A DNA stretch of 41,692 bases from the NCBI GenBank assembly GCA_029252325.1, contig JAQXBQ010000209.1, positions 1-41,692 on the forward strand, read 5' to 3'. The translations under genes were made by a program, and so were the position numbers. How positions within the stretch are numbered: the stretch's first letter is position 1; the number at the start of each line of letters is the position of its first letter. Positions 26,358 through 33,967 of the stretch are shown in pieces. The notes below the pieces were generated by a model. It searched no databases. It saw only the letters and a program-made list of their open reading frames with translations, and was not told the origin of the DNA. Origin of the DNA: Akkermansiaceae bacterium (GTDB taxonomy: Bacteria > Verrucomicrobiota > Verrucomicrobiia > Verrucomicrobiales > Akkermansiaceae).

Positions 26358-27122
26358 TTATAATTTCGCGGCTTGATCTGCCACCTCACTGAGAATCGTC
26401 AAACGCCCACCATAAGTTTTTTGGAGTAACTCAGGAGTATAAACATCCTTAACTGCGCCAAAAGCAACAAGACGCATGTTAAGCAGAAGCAAATGATCGA
26501 AATACTCGCCCGCAGACTGCAAGTCGTGATGTACTACCATTACTGTTTTTCCACGCTCACGCATTTCACGCAGCAGTGTTACGATTGCCGCCTCGGTGGC
26601 AGCATCCACCCCAACAAACGGTTCATCCATCAAATAAAGATCACTATCTTGTGCCAGAGCACGAGCCAGAAATACCCGTTGCTGTTGACCCCCACTCAAA
26701 TTACCAATCTGCCGGTTTGAATAAGGCAGCATGCCAACTTTCTCAAGTGCCTCGGATGCACGCCGCTTCTCGACCTTACCTGGTCTACGTAATAAACCCA
26801 GTCCTCCATATGTCCCCATCAGAGCCACATCCATTACGGTCACTGGAAAATCCCAGTCCACGCTCTCTCGCTGTGGCACGTAGCCCACACGCGGCAAATT
26901 TTCGCGCATTGGCTTGCCAAATACTTTGACCCAACCGCCGGACGAAGGCACTACCCCCATCACCGATTTGATGAATGTCGATTTCCCCGCGCCATTCGGC
27001 CCCACAATACCGACAAGGCTGCCTGATGGCACCGCCACATCAATTCCATACAGCACGGGGCGCTTGTGATAGGTAACCGTGAGGTCGTGCGTTTCCAAAG
27101 CAATTTCGTCAGCAGGCTTCAT
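26358..27122 (-). CDS. manganese/zinc-type ABC transporter ATPase
   Basis: The 254-residue ATPase has Walker A GPNGAGKS (41-48), Q-loop in YVPQRESVDWDFPVTV, signature LSGGQQQR (142-149), Walker B LYLMDEP (162-168) and H-loop VVHHD (196-200). The Q-loop sequence is characteristic of the Mn/Zn/Fe chelate class. It powers the two permeases downstream. A palindromic operator candidate lies 128 bases upstream of its start. Confidence 0.93.
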   Translation of the reverse strand: MKPADEIALETHDLTVTYHKRPVLYGIDVAVPSGSLVGIVGPNGAGKSTFIKSVMGVVPSSGGWVKVFGKPMRENLPRVGYVPQRESVDWDFPVTVMDVALMGTYGGLGLLRRPGKVEKRRASEALEKVGMLPYSNRQIGNLSGGQQQRVFLARALAQDSDLYLMDEPFVGVDAATEAAIVTLLREMRERGKTVMVVHHDLQSAGEYFDHLLLLNMRLVAFGAVKDVYTPELLQKTYGGRLTILSEVADQAAKL

Positions 27123-27250
27123 AAGTTTAAAATTTGTTACCAGACAGCTTCTCTAGTGGGTAAGTTAAAAAGCTCAACCCAATCTGAAAATACCCCGCGT
27201 CTGGCATGCGAGGACTTTCCGTGGCTTTAGGGCGATTGGATTTAAACTCC

Positions 27251-27268
27251 TTAACACAATTGTCTTAA
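27251..27268. promoter_or_regulatory. near-perfect palindrome between binding-protein and ATPase genes
   Basis: TTAACACAATTGTCTTAA is symmetrical at 16 of 18 positions around AATT. It lies 20 bases after the binding-protein stop and upstream of the ATPase gene, in the 165-base gap that breaks the operon. The size fits an operator of a dimeric metalloregulator (DtxR, MntR or Fur class), but no regulator is assigned. Confidence 0.45.
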
Positions 27269-27287
27269 ATGTTGATTTTGCCGATAC

Positions 27288-28256
27288 TTATTTCAGACCA
27301 TCGACTACCGTATTCACATTATGTTTGATCATACCAATATATGATCCCTTATCATAGCTTTCCCCGTGTAATTGAACAATCTCACCAGGATCACCCATTG
27401 CATCAGAGAAAAGCTCATGCTCGCTGACTTTCACACCCGCTTCAGCCGCAACAGCCTTGATCCCCTTCGCATTGACACTCGACTCAGGAAAAATGGTCTT
27501 AAGTTGACGTCGCTTGATAAAAGCAACCAGCTCGGCTCGGTCTTTCAAACCCGACTCAGAATTTGTAGAAATACCCTGTAACCCTTTCACCTGAATACCG
27601 TAAGCCTGACCTAGGTAGTGGAAAGCATCGTGACTTGTCACCAATACACGCTGTGAGACCGGAATCTCAGCAATCCTCGTTTGAACCCATTGATCGAGAG
27701 CAAGAAGCTCCTTATGGTAATCCTCAGCCCGTTGCTGATAATCTTCCGCCCCACTTGGATCAGCCTGCGATAATGCATTTACAACCACCTTGATACACTC
27801 CGCCCAAAGCTTTGGATCACCCCAGACATGTGGATCATAATACCCTTGAAACTCCTCCTCTGGCATCAACAAACTAGTTTGAACAATGCCATCCGTCACT
27901 GCAAATACACCACCATGCTTCTTGGCTCTCTTCTCCAAAACCTCCTGCATCTTACCCTCCAAATGATGACCGCTGTAGAAAATAAGATCTGCACCTCGTA
28001 ATGCTGCGGTATCTCTGAACGTAACTTGATAGCTATGCGGATCCACCCCTGGCCCCATCAAACCACTCACCGAAATACGCTCACCTCCGACCATTTTGAC
28101 CATATCAGTCACCATGGTCGTTGTCGTCACCACACCGAGCTTTTTCTTCGCCCCTGCCGACTCATCAATTAACTGATCTTCTCTGGATAATAGCCATACG
28201 AGTGATCCAATCAGAATCCCAACGACCACCAAAACACCCAAAATCTTTTTCGCCAT
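27288..28256 (-). CDS. manganese-type (TroA/PsaA/MntC family) substrate-binding protein
   Basis: The 322-residue protein has an N-terminal membrane segment (5-23, anchor or signal; no lipobox) and a cluster A-I metal-binding fold. The four expected ligands are visible: His74 in VDPHSYQ, His143 in DPHVWGDP, Glu258 in FPESSVN and Asp285 in LFSDAMG. A Glu in the third position matches Mn-binding PsaA/MntC rather than ZnuA, which has His, although Zn or Fe cannot be excluded. There is no His-rich loop. It feeds the ATPase and permeases encoded downstream on the same strand. Confidence 0.92.
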   Translation of the reverse strand: MAKKILGVLVVVGILIGSLVWLLSREDQLIDESAGAKKKLGVVTTTTMVTDMVKMVGGERISVSGLMGPGVDPHSYQVTFRDTAALRGADLIFYSGHHLEGKMQEVLEKRAKKHGGVFAVTDGIVQTSLLMPEEEFQGYYDPHVWGDPKLWAECIKVVVNALSQADPSGAEDYQQRAEDYHKELLALDQWVQTRIAEIPVSQRVLVTSHDAFHYLGQAYGIQVKGLQGISTNSESGLKDRAELVAFIKRRQLKTIFPESSVNAKGIKAVAAEAGVKVSEHELFSDAMGDPGEIVQLHGESYDKGSYIGMIKHNVNTVVDGLK

Positions 28257-28296
28257 ACCTTTACTTAAACCACAGCATTAAATAGGTCAACCATAT

Positions 28297-28312
28297 ATTA
28301 GGCGCGGCTAAT
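28297..28312. promoter_or_regulatory. palindromic operator candidate in the divergent region of the metal transporter
   Basis: ATTAGGCGCGGCTAAT is symmetrical except for the G/G pair flanking the central CGCG. On the minus strand it abuts and overlaps a TAATAT that could serve as the -10 of the binding-protein gene. The TTAGG...CTAA ends recall DtxR/IdeR-type operators. Regulator not identified. Confidence 0.45.
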
Positions 28313-28315
28313 TTT

Positions 28316-28331
28316 CTTTTCTTAGGAAAAG
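28316..28331. promoter_or_regulatory. inverted repeat CTTTTC/GAAAAG
   Basis: Perfect 6-bp arms (28316-28321 and 28326-28331) around TTAG. The repeat lies just upstream of TACAAT (28343-28348), a candidate -10 of the plus-strand cytochrome gene, so it may cover its -35 region. Function is inferred from position only. Confidence 0.35.
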
Positions 28332-28410
28332 TAATTAAAGACTACAATTGCTCAATAATATGTGTATTTTCACGCAAGAATTTCAACAAAACACACGTAA
28401 GCAAATCATC

Positions 28411-30195
28411 ATGGATAGTAGCACAGACAAGAAAGCTCAAAAAACCGATAAGAATAGAAGCTCCGATACTGTCAAAGCTGACCAGGAGGCAAGTGCATCG
28501 CGCTCGAATCATTGCGAATGCAGCGCCCAGAAAAAGTTCTTCATTCCAGTGCTTGTTCTCAGCATCCTAGCTATCGCCTTAGTAGCCATCATGCCTACGC
28601 TGGGGGAAATCGGCATGGCTAGCGAAAGTGCAACCACAGCTATCGGCAAATGGATTGGTTTTCTCGGAGAGTTCCACCCACTCTTTCTTCACCTCCCTAT
28701 TGGCGCCGTAATGCTGGTATTATTGATGGAAGTCCTGCGCTTGATTAGCTTTGGTAAATACAAACCAAACACCACACTCGGGCTCTTTTTTGCGTCCGCC
28801 ACAGGAGTCTTTGCCGTTGCTTTCGGATACTGTCTCTACCTGACCGGAGACTTCTCAGGTGAGCTCATCGAAGAACATAAACGTGATGGAATCATCTTCA
28901 CCATTCTTCTCATCGCCACTTTTCTGGTAAAGTACAGTTCCGACATTGGCTTCCTCGGTAAATTTGCCACGCCCACCTACATCGTAGGACTATTCGTAAC
29001 CACTGCCACCATGATGAGTGCAGGCCATCACGGTGGTCAAATCACACACGGAGACCCTCTCGACAAAGCTCCATGGAAGGTCGATGAACAAGCCACCGCA
29101 GAAGTCGTGGTTGATCCAATCCTCTACACCAACATCATTCATCCCATCTTGGAGCAAAAGTGTATCACCTGCCACGGTGAGACTAAGCAAAAAAGTGGAC
29201 TCCGCATGGACAGCTACGCCGCACTCATCGATGGCGGTGAAGAAACCGACTGCCTGATACCAGGAGACACCGATAACAGCGCCATGGTCAGCTACATGCA
29301 TCTACCCATGGAAGATGATCTTCACATGCCACCAGAAGGCAAAAAGCAGCTCACCCAAGAAGAAATTCAAATCATAGAGTGGTGGGTGAAAATTGGAGCG
29401 CCTGAATCAGACACGCTCAGCCTTATAGAAGTGCCAGAAGAGATCACCACAGCGCTCAACACACTGAAAACACCTGAACAAATTGCGCGTGAAAAAGCAG
29501 CCAAAGAAAAAGCTGAAAATGAGCGCATTGCCAACATGAAAGCGAAGCGTGCTCGACTCGCTGCCTCGCTACAGTCAGTCAATGAAAAGTATGCTGGCTC
29601 GCTCAACTACATATCTAAAGACAGCACCAACCTCTCCTTCTCAGCGGTAAGCTACCGCAAAGACTTCAACGATGACAGCCTCGCCATCCTGAAGGATGCG
29701 GCCAACGACATTACCGAGCTCGACCTAAGTGCCACTGCCATCACCGATGAATCTGCAATAACGCTTACGGAATTTATTAGCCTCAAGTCACTCAAGCTCA
29801 ACCAAACCAGCATCACGGATTCGGCACTTCCTGAAATCCAAAAATTAAATCAGCTCGAGATCTTAAACCTTCACAGCACAGCTGTTACTGACACTGGCAT
29901 CAAAAACTTGGAGCCTATGAGTTCACTCAAAAAAGTATATCTGTGGAACACCAAAGTAACCGAATCAGCGGCCCAATCTCTTGAGCAAACACTCACTGCA
30001 AAGCACCAAGAGGCACAGCAAGGACTCGACGAGGCAGACCAAGATACCGTGACTCCAAAAGTTCTTGTCGGCACATCTTCCAAAAAAGCGGCTACCAAAC
30101 CTGTATCTACTGAGCCTGACGCACCCAAGCCTGCAGAGAAATCTGCTGCCAAACCTGCTGCCAAACCTGTTGCCAAACCTGCAGAGAAAAAATAG
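28411..30195 (+). CDS. membrane-bound planctomycete-type cytochrome c with leucine-rich repeats
   Basis: From the ATG at 28411 the protein is 594 residues; an upstream frame opens at TTG 28348 (ATG 28360), but a candidate -10 at 28343-28348 favours the later start. Order: hydrophilic tail with CEC (35-37), a DUF2231-like membrane region (43-205, WIGFLGEFHPLFLHLPIGAV), then a PSCyt1-type cytochrome domain with haem motif CITCH (251-255) and likely axial Met306 in LHMPPEG, a charged helix (370-400), leucine-rich repeats (about 440-545) and a Lys/Ala/Pro tail. It probably transfers electrons at the periplasmic face. Substrate and partners unknown; it is divergent from the metal-binding-protein gene. 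Confidence 0.85.
   Translation: MDSSTDKKAQKTDKNRSSDTVKADQEASASRSNHCECSAQKKFFIPVLVLSILAIALVAIMPTLGEIGMASESATTAIGKWIGFLGEFHPLFLHLPIGAVMLVLLMEVLRLISFGKYKPNTTLGLFFASATGVFAVAFGYCLYLTGDFSGELIEEHKRDGIIFTILLIATFLVKYSSDIGFLGKFATPTYIVGLFVTTATMMSAGHHGGQITHGDPLDKAPWKVDEQATAEVVVDPILYTNIIHPILEQKCITCHGETKQKSGLRMDSYAALIDGGEETDCLIPGDTDNSAMVSYMHLPMEDDLHMPPEGKKQLTQEEIQIIEWWVKIGAPESDTLSLIEVPEEITTALNTLKTPEQIAREKAAKEKAENERIANMKAKRARLAASLQSVNEKYAGSLNYISKDSTNLSFSAVSYRKDFNDDSLAILKDAANDITELDLSATAITDESAITLTEFISLKSLKLNQTSITDSALPEIQKLNQLEILNLHSTAVTDTGIKNLEPMSSLKKVYLWNTKVTESAAQSLEQTLTAKHQEAQQGLDEADQDTVTPKVLVGTSSKKAATKPVSTEPDAPKPAEKSAAKPAAKPVAKPAEKK
30145..30180 (+). repeat. three 12-bp tandem repeats encoding a KP-rich tail
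   Basis: GCTGCCAAACCT occurs at 30145-30156 and 30157-30168, and with one change at 30169-30180. The array is flanked by two copies of CCTGCAGAGAAA (30130-30141 and 30178-30189). It encodes AAKP/VAKP units at the end of the cytochrome protein and is likely variable in length between strains. Confidence 0.8.
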
Positions 30196-30353
30196 GCGAG
30201 CACAACAGTGCTATCCCGGCCTCACACATCGGCACTTTGATCACTTTCACTAGTCAACTTTAGGACATCAGGAACAAGCACAGCGTGAGCTCGTCAGACC
30301 TGGTTAGCCCAATTAGTCATTACTGTGTCACCAACCTAAGCAGGCATGTCACA

Positions 30354-30701
30354 CTAACCAGATTGCTCCTTGATTGTCTGACACGCAATACATAATGAGA
30401 CCGAGGGCTTCGCTTTAAGGCGTTCAATATTGATCTCTTTTTGGCACTCATCACAAATGCCGTAGGTTCCTTGATCGAGTTGAGCTAGAGCATATTCAAT
30501 TTTTTCCAGCAGCTTACTTTCAGAAAAACCAAGCTGATGCTCTACCATATTTTCGGCGATAATATCAGCTCTCTCTGTCTCGTCCGCGATTGCTCCGGCA
30601 CCTGCACCTGTCTTGACACCGTGCCGACTGACATCGGCTAAGACATTTTTGCGTTGCCCTAGGAGCGCTTCTCTCAGTTCTTGTTTCTCATCATCATTCA
30701 T
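30354..30701 (-). CDS. DksA/TraR-family zinc-finger protein
   Basis: From the ATG at 30701 the protein is 115 residues; an upstream in-frame start would add 14 residues that do not fit the family. It has an N-terminal helical hairpin region and the C4 zinc finger CDEC (83-86) and CIAC (104-107), with YGICDECQKEI and LKAKPSVSLC typical of the family. DksA-like proteins enter the RNA polymerase secondary channel and modulate rRNA and stress promoters, often with ppGpp. The coiled-coil tip residues (ADETERAD near 39-46) differ from E. coli DksA, so activity cannot be assumed. Confidence 0.88.
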   Translation of the reverse strand: MNDDEKQELREALLGQRKNVLADVSRHGVKTGAGAGAIADETERADIIAENMVEHQLGFSESKLLEKIEYALAQLDQGTYGICDECQKEINIERLKAKPSVSLCIACQTIKEQSG

Positions 30702-30841
30702 CTTAAACTTATTTATGGTGGTTTTGTTAGAAAAAATCAACAATACGAGTAGTAAACTAGATGGATTTATCTATCAATCATATACTGATAATATTTTCTA
30801 AATATGTTGCCATTGATGCGATATTAATATTAAACGCACCC

Positions 30842-30864
30842 ATCACATCTCCACAGGATGTGAT
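30842..30864 (+). repeat. 8-bp perfect stem-loop just upstream of the cobalamin riboswitch
   Basis: ATCACATC (30842-30849) and GATGTGAT (30857-30864) pair perfectly with a seven-base loop. It ends six bases before the riboswitch P1 stem. There is no U-run, so it is not a terminator. It may be a leader hairpin or an operator. The remaining part of the 356-base gap between the dksA-like gene and btuB (30702-30841) is AT-rich and probably holds the promoters of both genes, but no convincing -35/-10 pair stands out. Confidence 0.5.
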
Positions 30865-30869
30865 CACTT

Positions 30870-31011
30870 CATGGAGGCCTGCTAACGACAGGCAGGAAAT
30901 AGATGGGAAATCCAGTGACGCTTTCGTTCACAACGCGAGCTATTCTGGAGCGGTTACGCCACTGTGAGTCAGGACAATAAAAAGTCATGACAAGTCAGAA
31001 TGCCAGCCATG
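30870..31011 (+). promoter_or_regulatory. cobalamin riboswitch
   Basis: The leader contains the conserved cobalamin-aptamer landmarks in order: a CATGG/CCATG closing stem (30870-30874 and 31007-31011), a CCTGC/GCAGG stem (30879-30895), GGGAAATCCAGTG (30905-30917) pairing with CTGGA (30945-30949), the ACGCCACTGTGAG core (30956-30968) and the B12 box AAGTCAGAATGCCAGCC (30992-31008). The segment between the core and the B12 box is a single short hairpin (GTCAGGAC/GTCATGAC), so the aptamer belongs to the short, Cbl-II-like type without the long peripheral arms. It controls btuB directly downstream and would shut expression when cobalamin is plentiful. Confidence 0.88.
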
Positions 31012-31026
31012 AAGATTAGAGCTAAC

Positions 31027-31043
31027 TCCTGCGTAAAACAGGA
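31027..31043 (+). promoter_or_regulatory. ribosome-site hairpin, likely expression platform of the riboswitch
   Basis: TCCTG (31027-31031) pairs with CAGGA (31039-31043), a small hairpin that hides the only AGGA-type ribosome site before the btuB ATG at 31058. This suggests translational control. The spacing from AGGA to ATG is long (14 bases), which lowers certainty. Confidence 0.45.
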
Positions 31044-31057
31044 AACACTCAATACCC

Positions 31058-32917
31058 ATGACAAATAAAACATTCGCGCTCCTTGAGGGTGCTACAAAGT
31101 CGGCCCTGTCTCCTTTTACGACAGGTTCTCTCGCCATCTTATCACTTGGCCTCGCCTCTAATCTCAGCGCAGAGCAAGATCTCGGATCTCTTCCGGATAC
31201 CACCGTCATTGCCAACCGGACTGCGACATCACTCGACAAAGTCGGGAGCTCTGTTTCCATACTTGATATCGAGGACCTGCAAAAACAAGGCATTCTACAT
31301 CTCGACGAGGCACTGAAACACGCCCCAGGTGTCGTCTCGCCATCCACTTCTGGTCAGCGCGGCTCCTCTTCTAACATTTTTCTACGAGGCACAACGACTG
31401 CTTACACGCATTTCCGTGTCGATGGCATTCGTGTCAGCGACACCAACATTCAACTAGGTAATTTCCTCGGCGGCAACAACCTTCTAGGGCTATCAAGAAT
31501 CGAGATTCTCAGAGGACCACAGAGCGCCCTCTATGGCGGCGACGCTATTGGTGGCGTTATCGGTCTTTATTCACAAAAAGGCAGCGGTGAGCCAAGTGGT
31601 CGATTCAGCGTTCAGGCTGGGTCATTCGATACCATCAACACTTCACTCTCCCTTCAAGGTCAGCTTGACAAGCTATCCTACTCATTAGGTCTTGGATACG
31701 AAACTTCGGACAACGATCTACCTAACAACTCATACGACACCACAAGCTACACTTTGCGACTCGACTATGAGCTCAGTGACGCAATAAGCCTCGGCCTTAC
31801 TCTTCGTGGTTTCGACTCGGAATATAACCGCCCAATTTACAATGATCCAGCGTTTCCTCTCCAGGCAATTGATAACACTCAAAGCACTCTCGGCTCGATT
31901 TTCGCCGAGTTCAAAGCCAATGAGATATGGACATCCAAGCTGACTCTGGGCATCTACGATGAGTCGTATAAATCTCAGGATACGATTAATGGAAATAGCG
32001 TAACAGACGCATCCAAAGTCGTAGCATACTGGGATAACACACTGAGCTGGAATGACAGTCACACTACCACCACTGGCATAGTCCACGAACACACGACATA
32101 CGATGCATTTTTAACATCTAACTATGATGACTTGTATGGTATCTACCTCAACCATAATTGGGAAGTTACCAATGCGCTCACCCTCAATGGAGGATTACGT
32201 TGGGAGGATTATGATTCCTACGGGAACGAGACAACCTGGCGACTGGCTTCTGCTTATAATATCAGCGATACCAACACCAAATTGAGAGCCAGCGTTGGTT
32301 CAGGATTCCGCCCACCTAATTTCCTTCAACGATATGGTGGAGCCTTTGGTTACCAACCAAACCCAGACATCGAAGCCGAACAATCAATCGGCTGGGATGT
32401 GGGTGTTGATCAGATCTTCTGTGATGGACAGTATAAAGTAAGTGCCACCTACTTTAGCAATGAGATCACCGACATGATTGAAGGCTATCCTCTGGCCGCG
32501 AATACAGCGGGAACCACGGACACTGAGGGTGTCGAGTTTGCTGCATCCGCTCACTGGCTTGAAGATAGGCTCCATGCGACACTCTCCTACACTTACTTGA
32601 GTGAATCCATTGCCGGCCAGCCCGATCATTCGGCGAGCCTGCTGCTTAACGCCGACATCACCGAGCAGTTGAATGCTGGAATTAGCATCAACTACCTCGA
32701 CACTCGCACATTCAATAACAACAAGCTCGATGCTTACGCGACCGTTGATTTGAACGCCCGTTACAAGGTAAACGACAGTATTAGCCTGACAGCGCGAATA
32801 GCAAACTTGTTCGACGAAGACTACGAGCACTATAACTTCAGTAACTTCATGGCACCCAACTCTACGTTCCCAGGACGTGGACGCGGCGTCTTCGGGGGTA
32901 TCACCATTGAGTGGTAG
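31058..32917 (+). CDS. btuB: TonB-dependent cobalamin receptor, BtuB-like
   Basis: The 619-residue outer-membrane protein has a signal peptide (to about residue 38), a TonB-box-like DTTVIANRTA segment (47-56), a plug domain with VFLRG-type NIFLRGTTT, HFRVDGIRVSD and IEILRGPQSALYGGDAIGG, and a 22-strand barrel finishing with NLFDEDYEHYNFSN and a terminal Trp. Such receptors import large nutrients with energy from TonB-ExbBD. Cobalamin is assigned from the riboswitch immediately upstream and the btuFDC genes downstream. Confidence 0.9.
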   Translation: MTNKTFALLEGATKSALSPFTTGSLAILSLGLASNLSAEQDLGSLPDTTVIANRTATSLDKVGSSVSILDIEDLQKQGILHLDEALKHAPGVVSPSTSGQRGSSSNIFLRGTTTAYTHFRVDGIRVSDTNIQLGNFLGGNNLLGLSRIEILRGPQSALYGGDAIGGVIGLYSQKGSGEPSGRFSVQAGSFDTINTSLSLQGQLDKLSYSLGLGYETSDNDLPNNSYDTTSYTLRLDYELSDAISLGLTLRGFDSEYNRPIYNDPAFPLQAIDNTQSTLGSIFAEFKANEIWTSKLTLGIYDESYKSQDTINGNSVTDASKVVAYWDNTLSWNDSHTTTTGIVHEHTTYDAFLTSNYDDLYGIYLNHNWEVTNALTLNGGLRWEDYDSYGNETTWRLASAYNISDTNTKLRASVGSGFRPPNFLQRYGGAFGYQPNPDIEAEQSIGWDVGVDQIFCDGQYKVSATYFSNEITDMIEGYPLAANTAGTTDTEGVEFAASAHWLEDRLHATLSYTYLSESIAGQPDHSASLLLNADITEQLNAGISINYLDTRTFNNNKLDAYATVDLNARYKVNDSISLTARIANLFDEDYEHYNFSNFMAPNSTFPGRGRGVFGGITIEW

Positions 32918-32973
32918 TATATCCTTAGCTGGATCTTTTAGTGGAATTGACTACGATATCCGAAATGACAGGA

Positions 32974-33003
32974 CCGCTCAGCCATGCGTATTTGGCTGGG
33001 CGG
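32974..33003 (+). terminator. strong hairpin between btuB and btuF, possible terminator or attenuator
   Basis: CCGCTCAGCC (32974-32983) pairs with GGCTGGGCGG (32994-33003) over ten base pairs including one G-U, with a ten-base loop. Only CTTTCTC follows, a weak U-tract. An in-frame ATG of btuF lies in the loop (32984), so the hairpin either terminates some btuB transcripts or masks that start. Confidence 0.45.
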
Positions 33004-33025
33004 CTTTCTCACGCATCATCAACCC

Positions 33026-33961
33026 ATGAGCGCAGCACGGACAATATCGGGAAAATTATCAAAGGCTATTCTGCTGTTGGTGCTGATCTTACTTAGCTTC
33101 GTTGGTTCCCACTGTGCTCGATTGTGGCTAGAGCCCGAGTCAAGCAAGACAAAGAATGATATCGCGAAAGCTCATACTCGCCAGCGCATCGTCGCCCTCT
33201 CTCCAAGCATTGTAGAAATCATTTACCTGCTTGGCCTTGATGACCAACTAGTCGGCGTTCCTCGTTATTCTAACTACCCTCTTGAAGCAAAAGAAAAGCC
33301 CAGTGTAGGGGGCTACATTGACCTTCACTATGAGAAGCTGATATCGCTCCAGCCCGACTGCATCATCCTACTCAAGGAGCAAGGCTCTCTTGCCATAAAA
33401 TTAAAACAGCTGGGTATCCACACTATCAGCGTCAACCACGACGATACCGAGGGCATCACCGAATCGATCAACATCATCGGCAACGAGCTAGGCAGACAAG
33501 AAGAAGCCAATAAAATCGTCTTGGGCATCAACTCTGCGGTGTACAAACAGGCATCAAGGTATAAGAATATGCCGAACCAGCCCCGCGTACTCATTAGCAT
33601 TAGTCGAGATACCACCGCAGACTACCCTGCACAGCTCATCATTGCCGGCAGCGCAGGATTCCACCGTGAACTCGTTCACATGGTTGGTGCACGCAATGCT
33701 TATCAAGGGCCTATTTCTTTCCCCATGTTATCGCGTGAAAAATTGATCCAGCTAGACCCAGACATCATCATCGATCTTGTGAATACGGAAACATGGAACA
33801 AACTCGGCAAGCAACGACTACTCAATCAGTGGAATAGCTACCAAGAGCTTCAGGCAGTCAAAAATCAACGCGTAATCATCATTCATGGAGATCAGCACTT
33901 GATTCCGGGGCCGCGTTTCCCCCAAACTCTTGAGCGTTTCGCAAATGCTATCCACCCTTAA
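33026..33961 (+). CDS. btuF: cobalamin-type ABC substrate-binding protein, BtuF-like
   Basis: From the ATG at 33026 the protein is 311 residues. An upstream in-frame ATG (32984) adds 14 residues; it has AGGA before it but lies in the loop of a strong hairpin, so the start is uncertain. A hydrophobic segment (about 14-28) exports or anchors it. The class III binding fold is shown by RIVALSPSIVEIIYLLGLDDQLVGV, DLHYEKLISLQPDCIIL and the later SREKLIQLDPDIIIDL. It delivers corrinoid to the BtuCD importer encoded next; haem or siderophore ligands are less likely given the riboswitch. Confidence 0.88.
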   Translation: MSAARTISGKLSKAILLLVLILLSFVGSHCARLWLEPESSKTKNDIAKAHTRQRIVALSPSIVEIIYLLGLDDQLVGVPRYSNYPLEAKEKPSVGGYIDLHYEKLISLQPDCIILLKEQGSLAIKLKQLGIHTISVNHDDTEGITESINIIGNELGRQEEANKIVLGINSAVYKQASRYKNMPNQPRVLISISRDTTADYPAQLIIAGSAGFHRELVHMVGARNAYQGPISFPMLSREKLIQLDPDIIIDLVNTETWNKLGKQRLLNQWNSYQELQAVKNQRVIIIHGDQHLIPGPRFPQTLERFANAIHP

Positions 33962-33967
33962 GTTAAA

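Noticed and set aside
30197-30353. AGCAC/GTGCT hairpin after the cytochrome gene as a terminator
   Set aside because: The stem has five pairs and is not followed by T residues; no other terminator is clear in the convergent gap.
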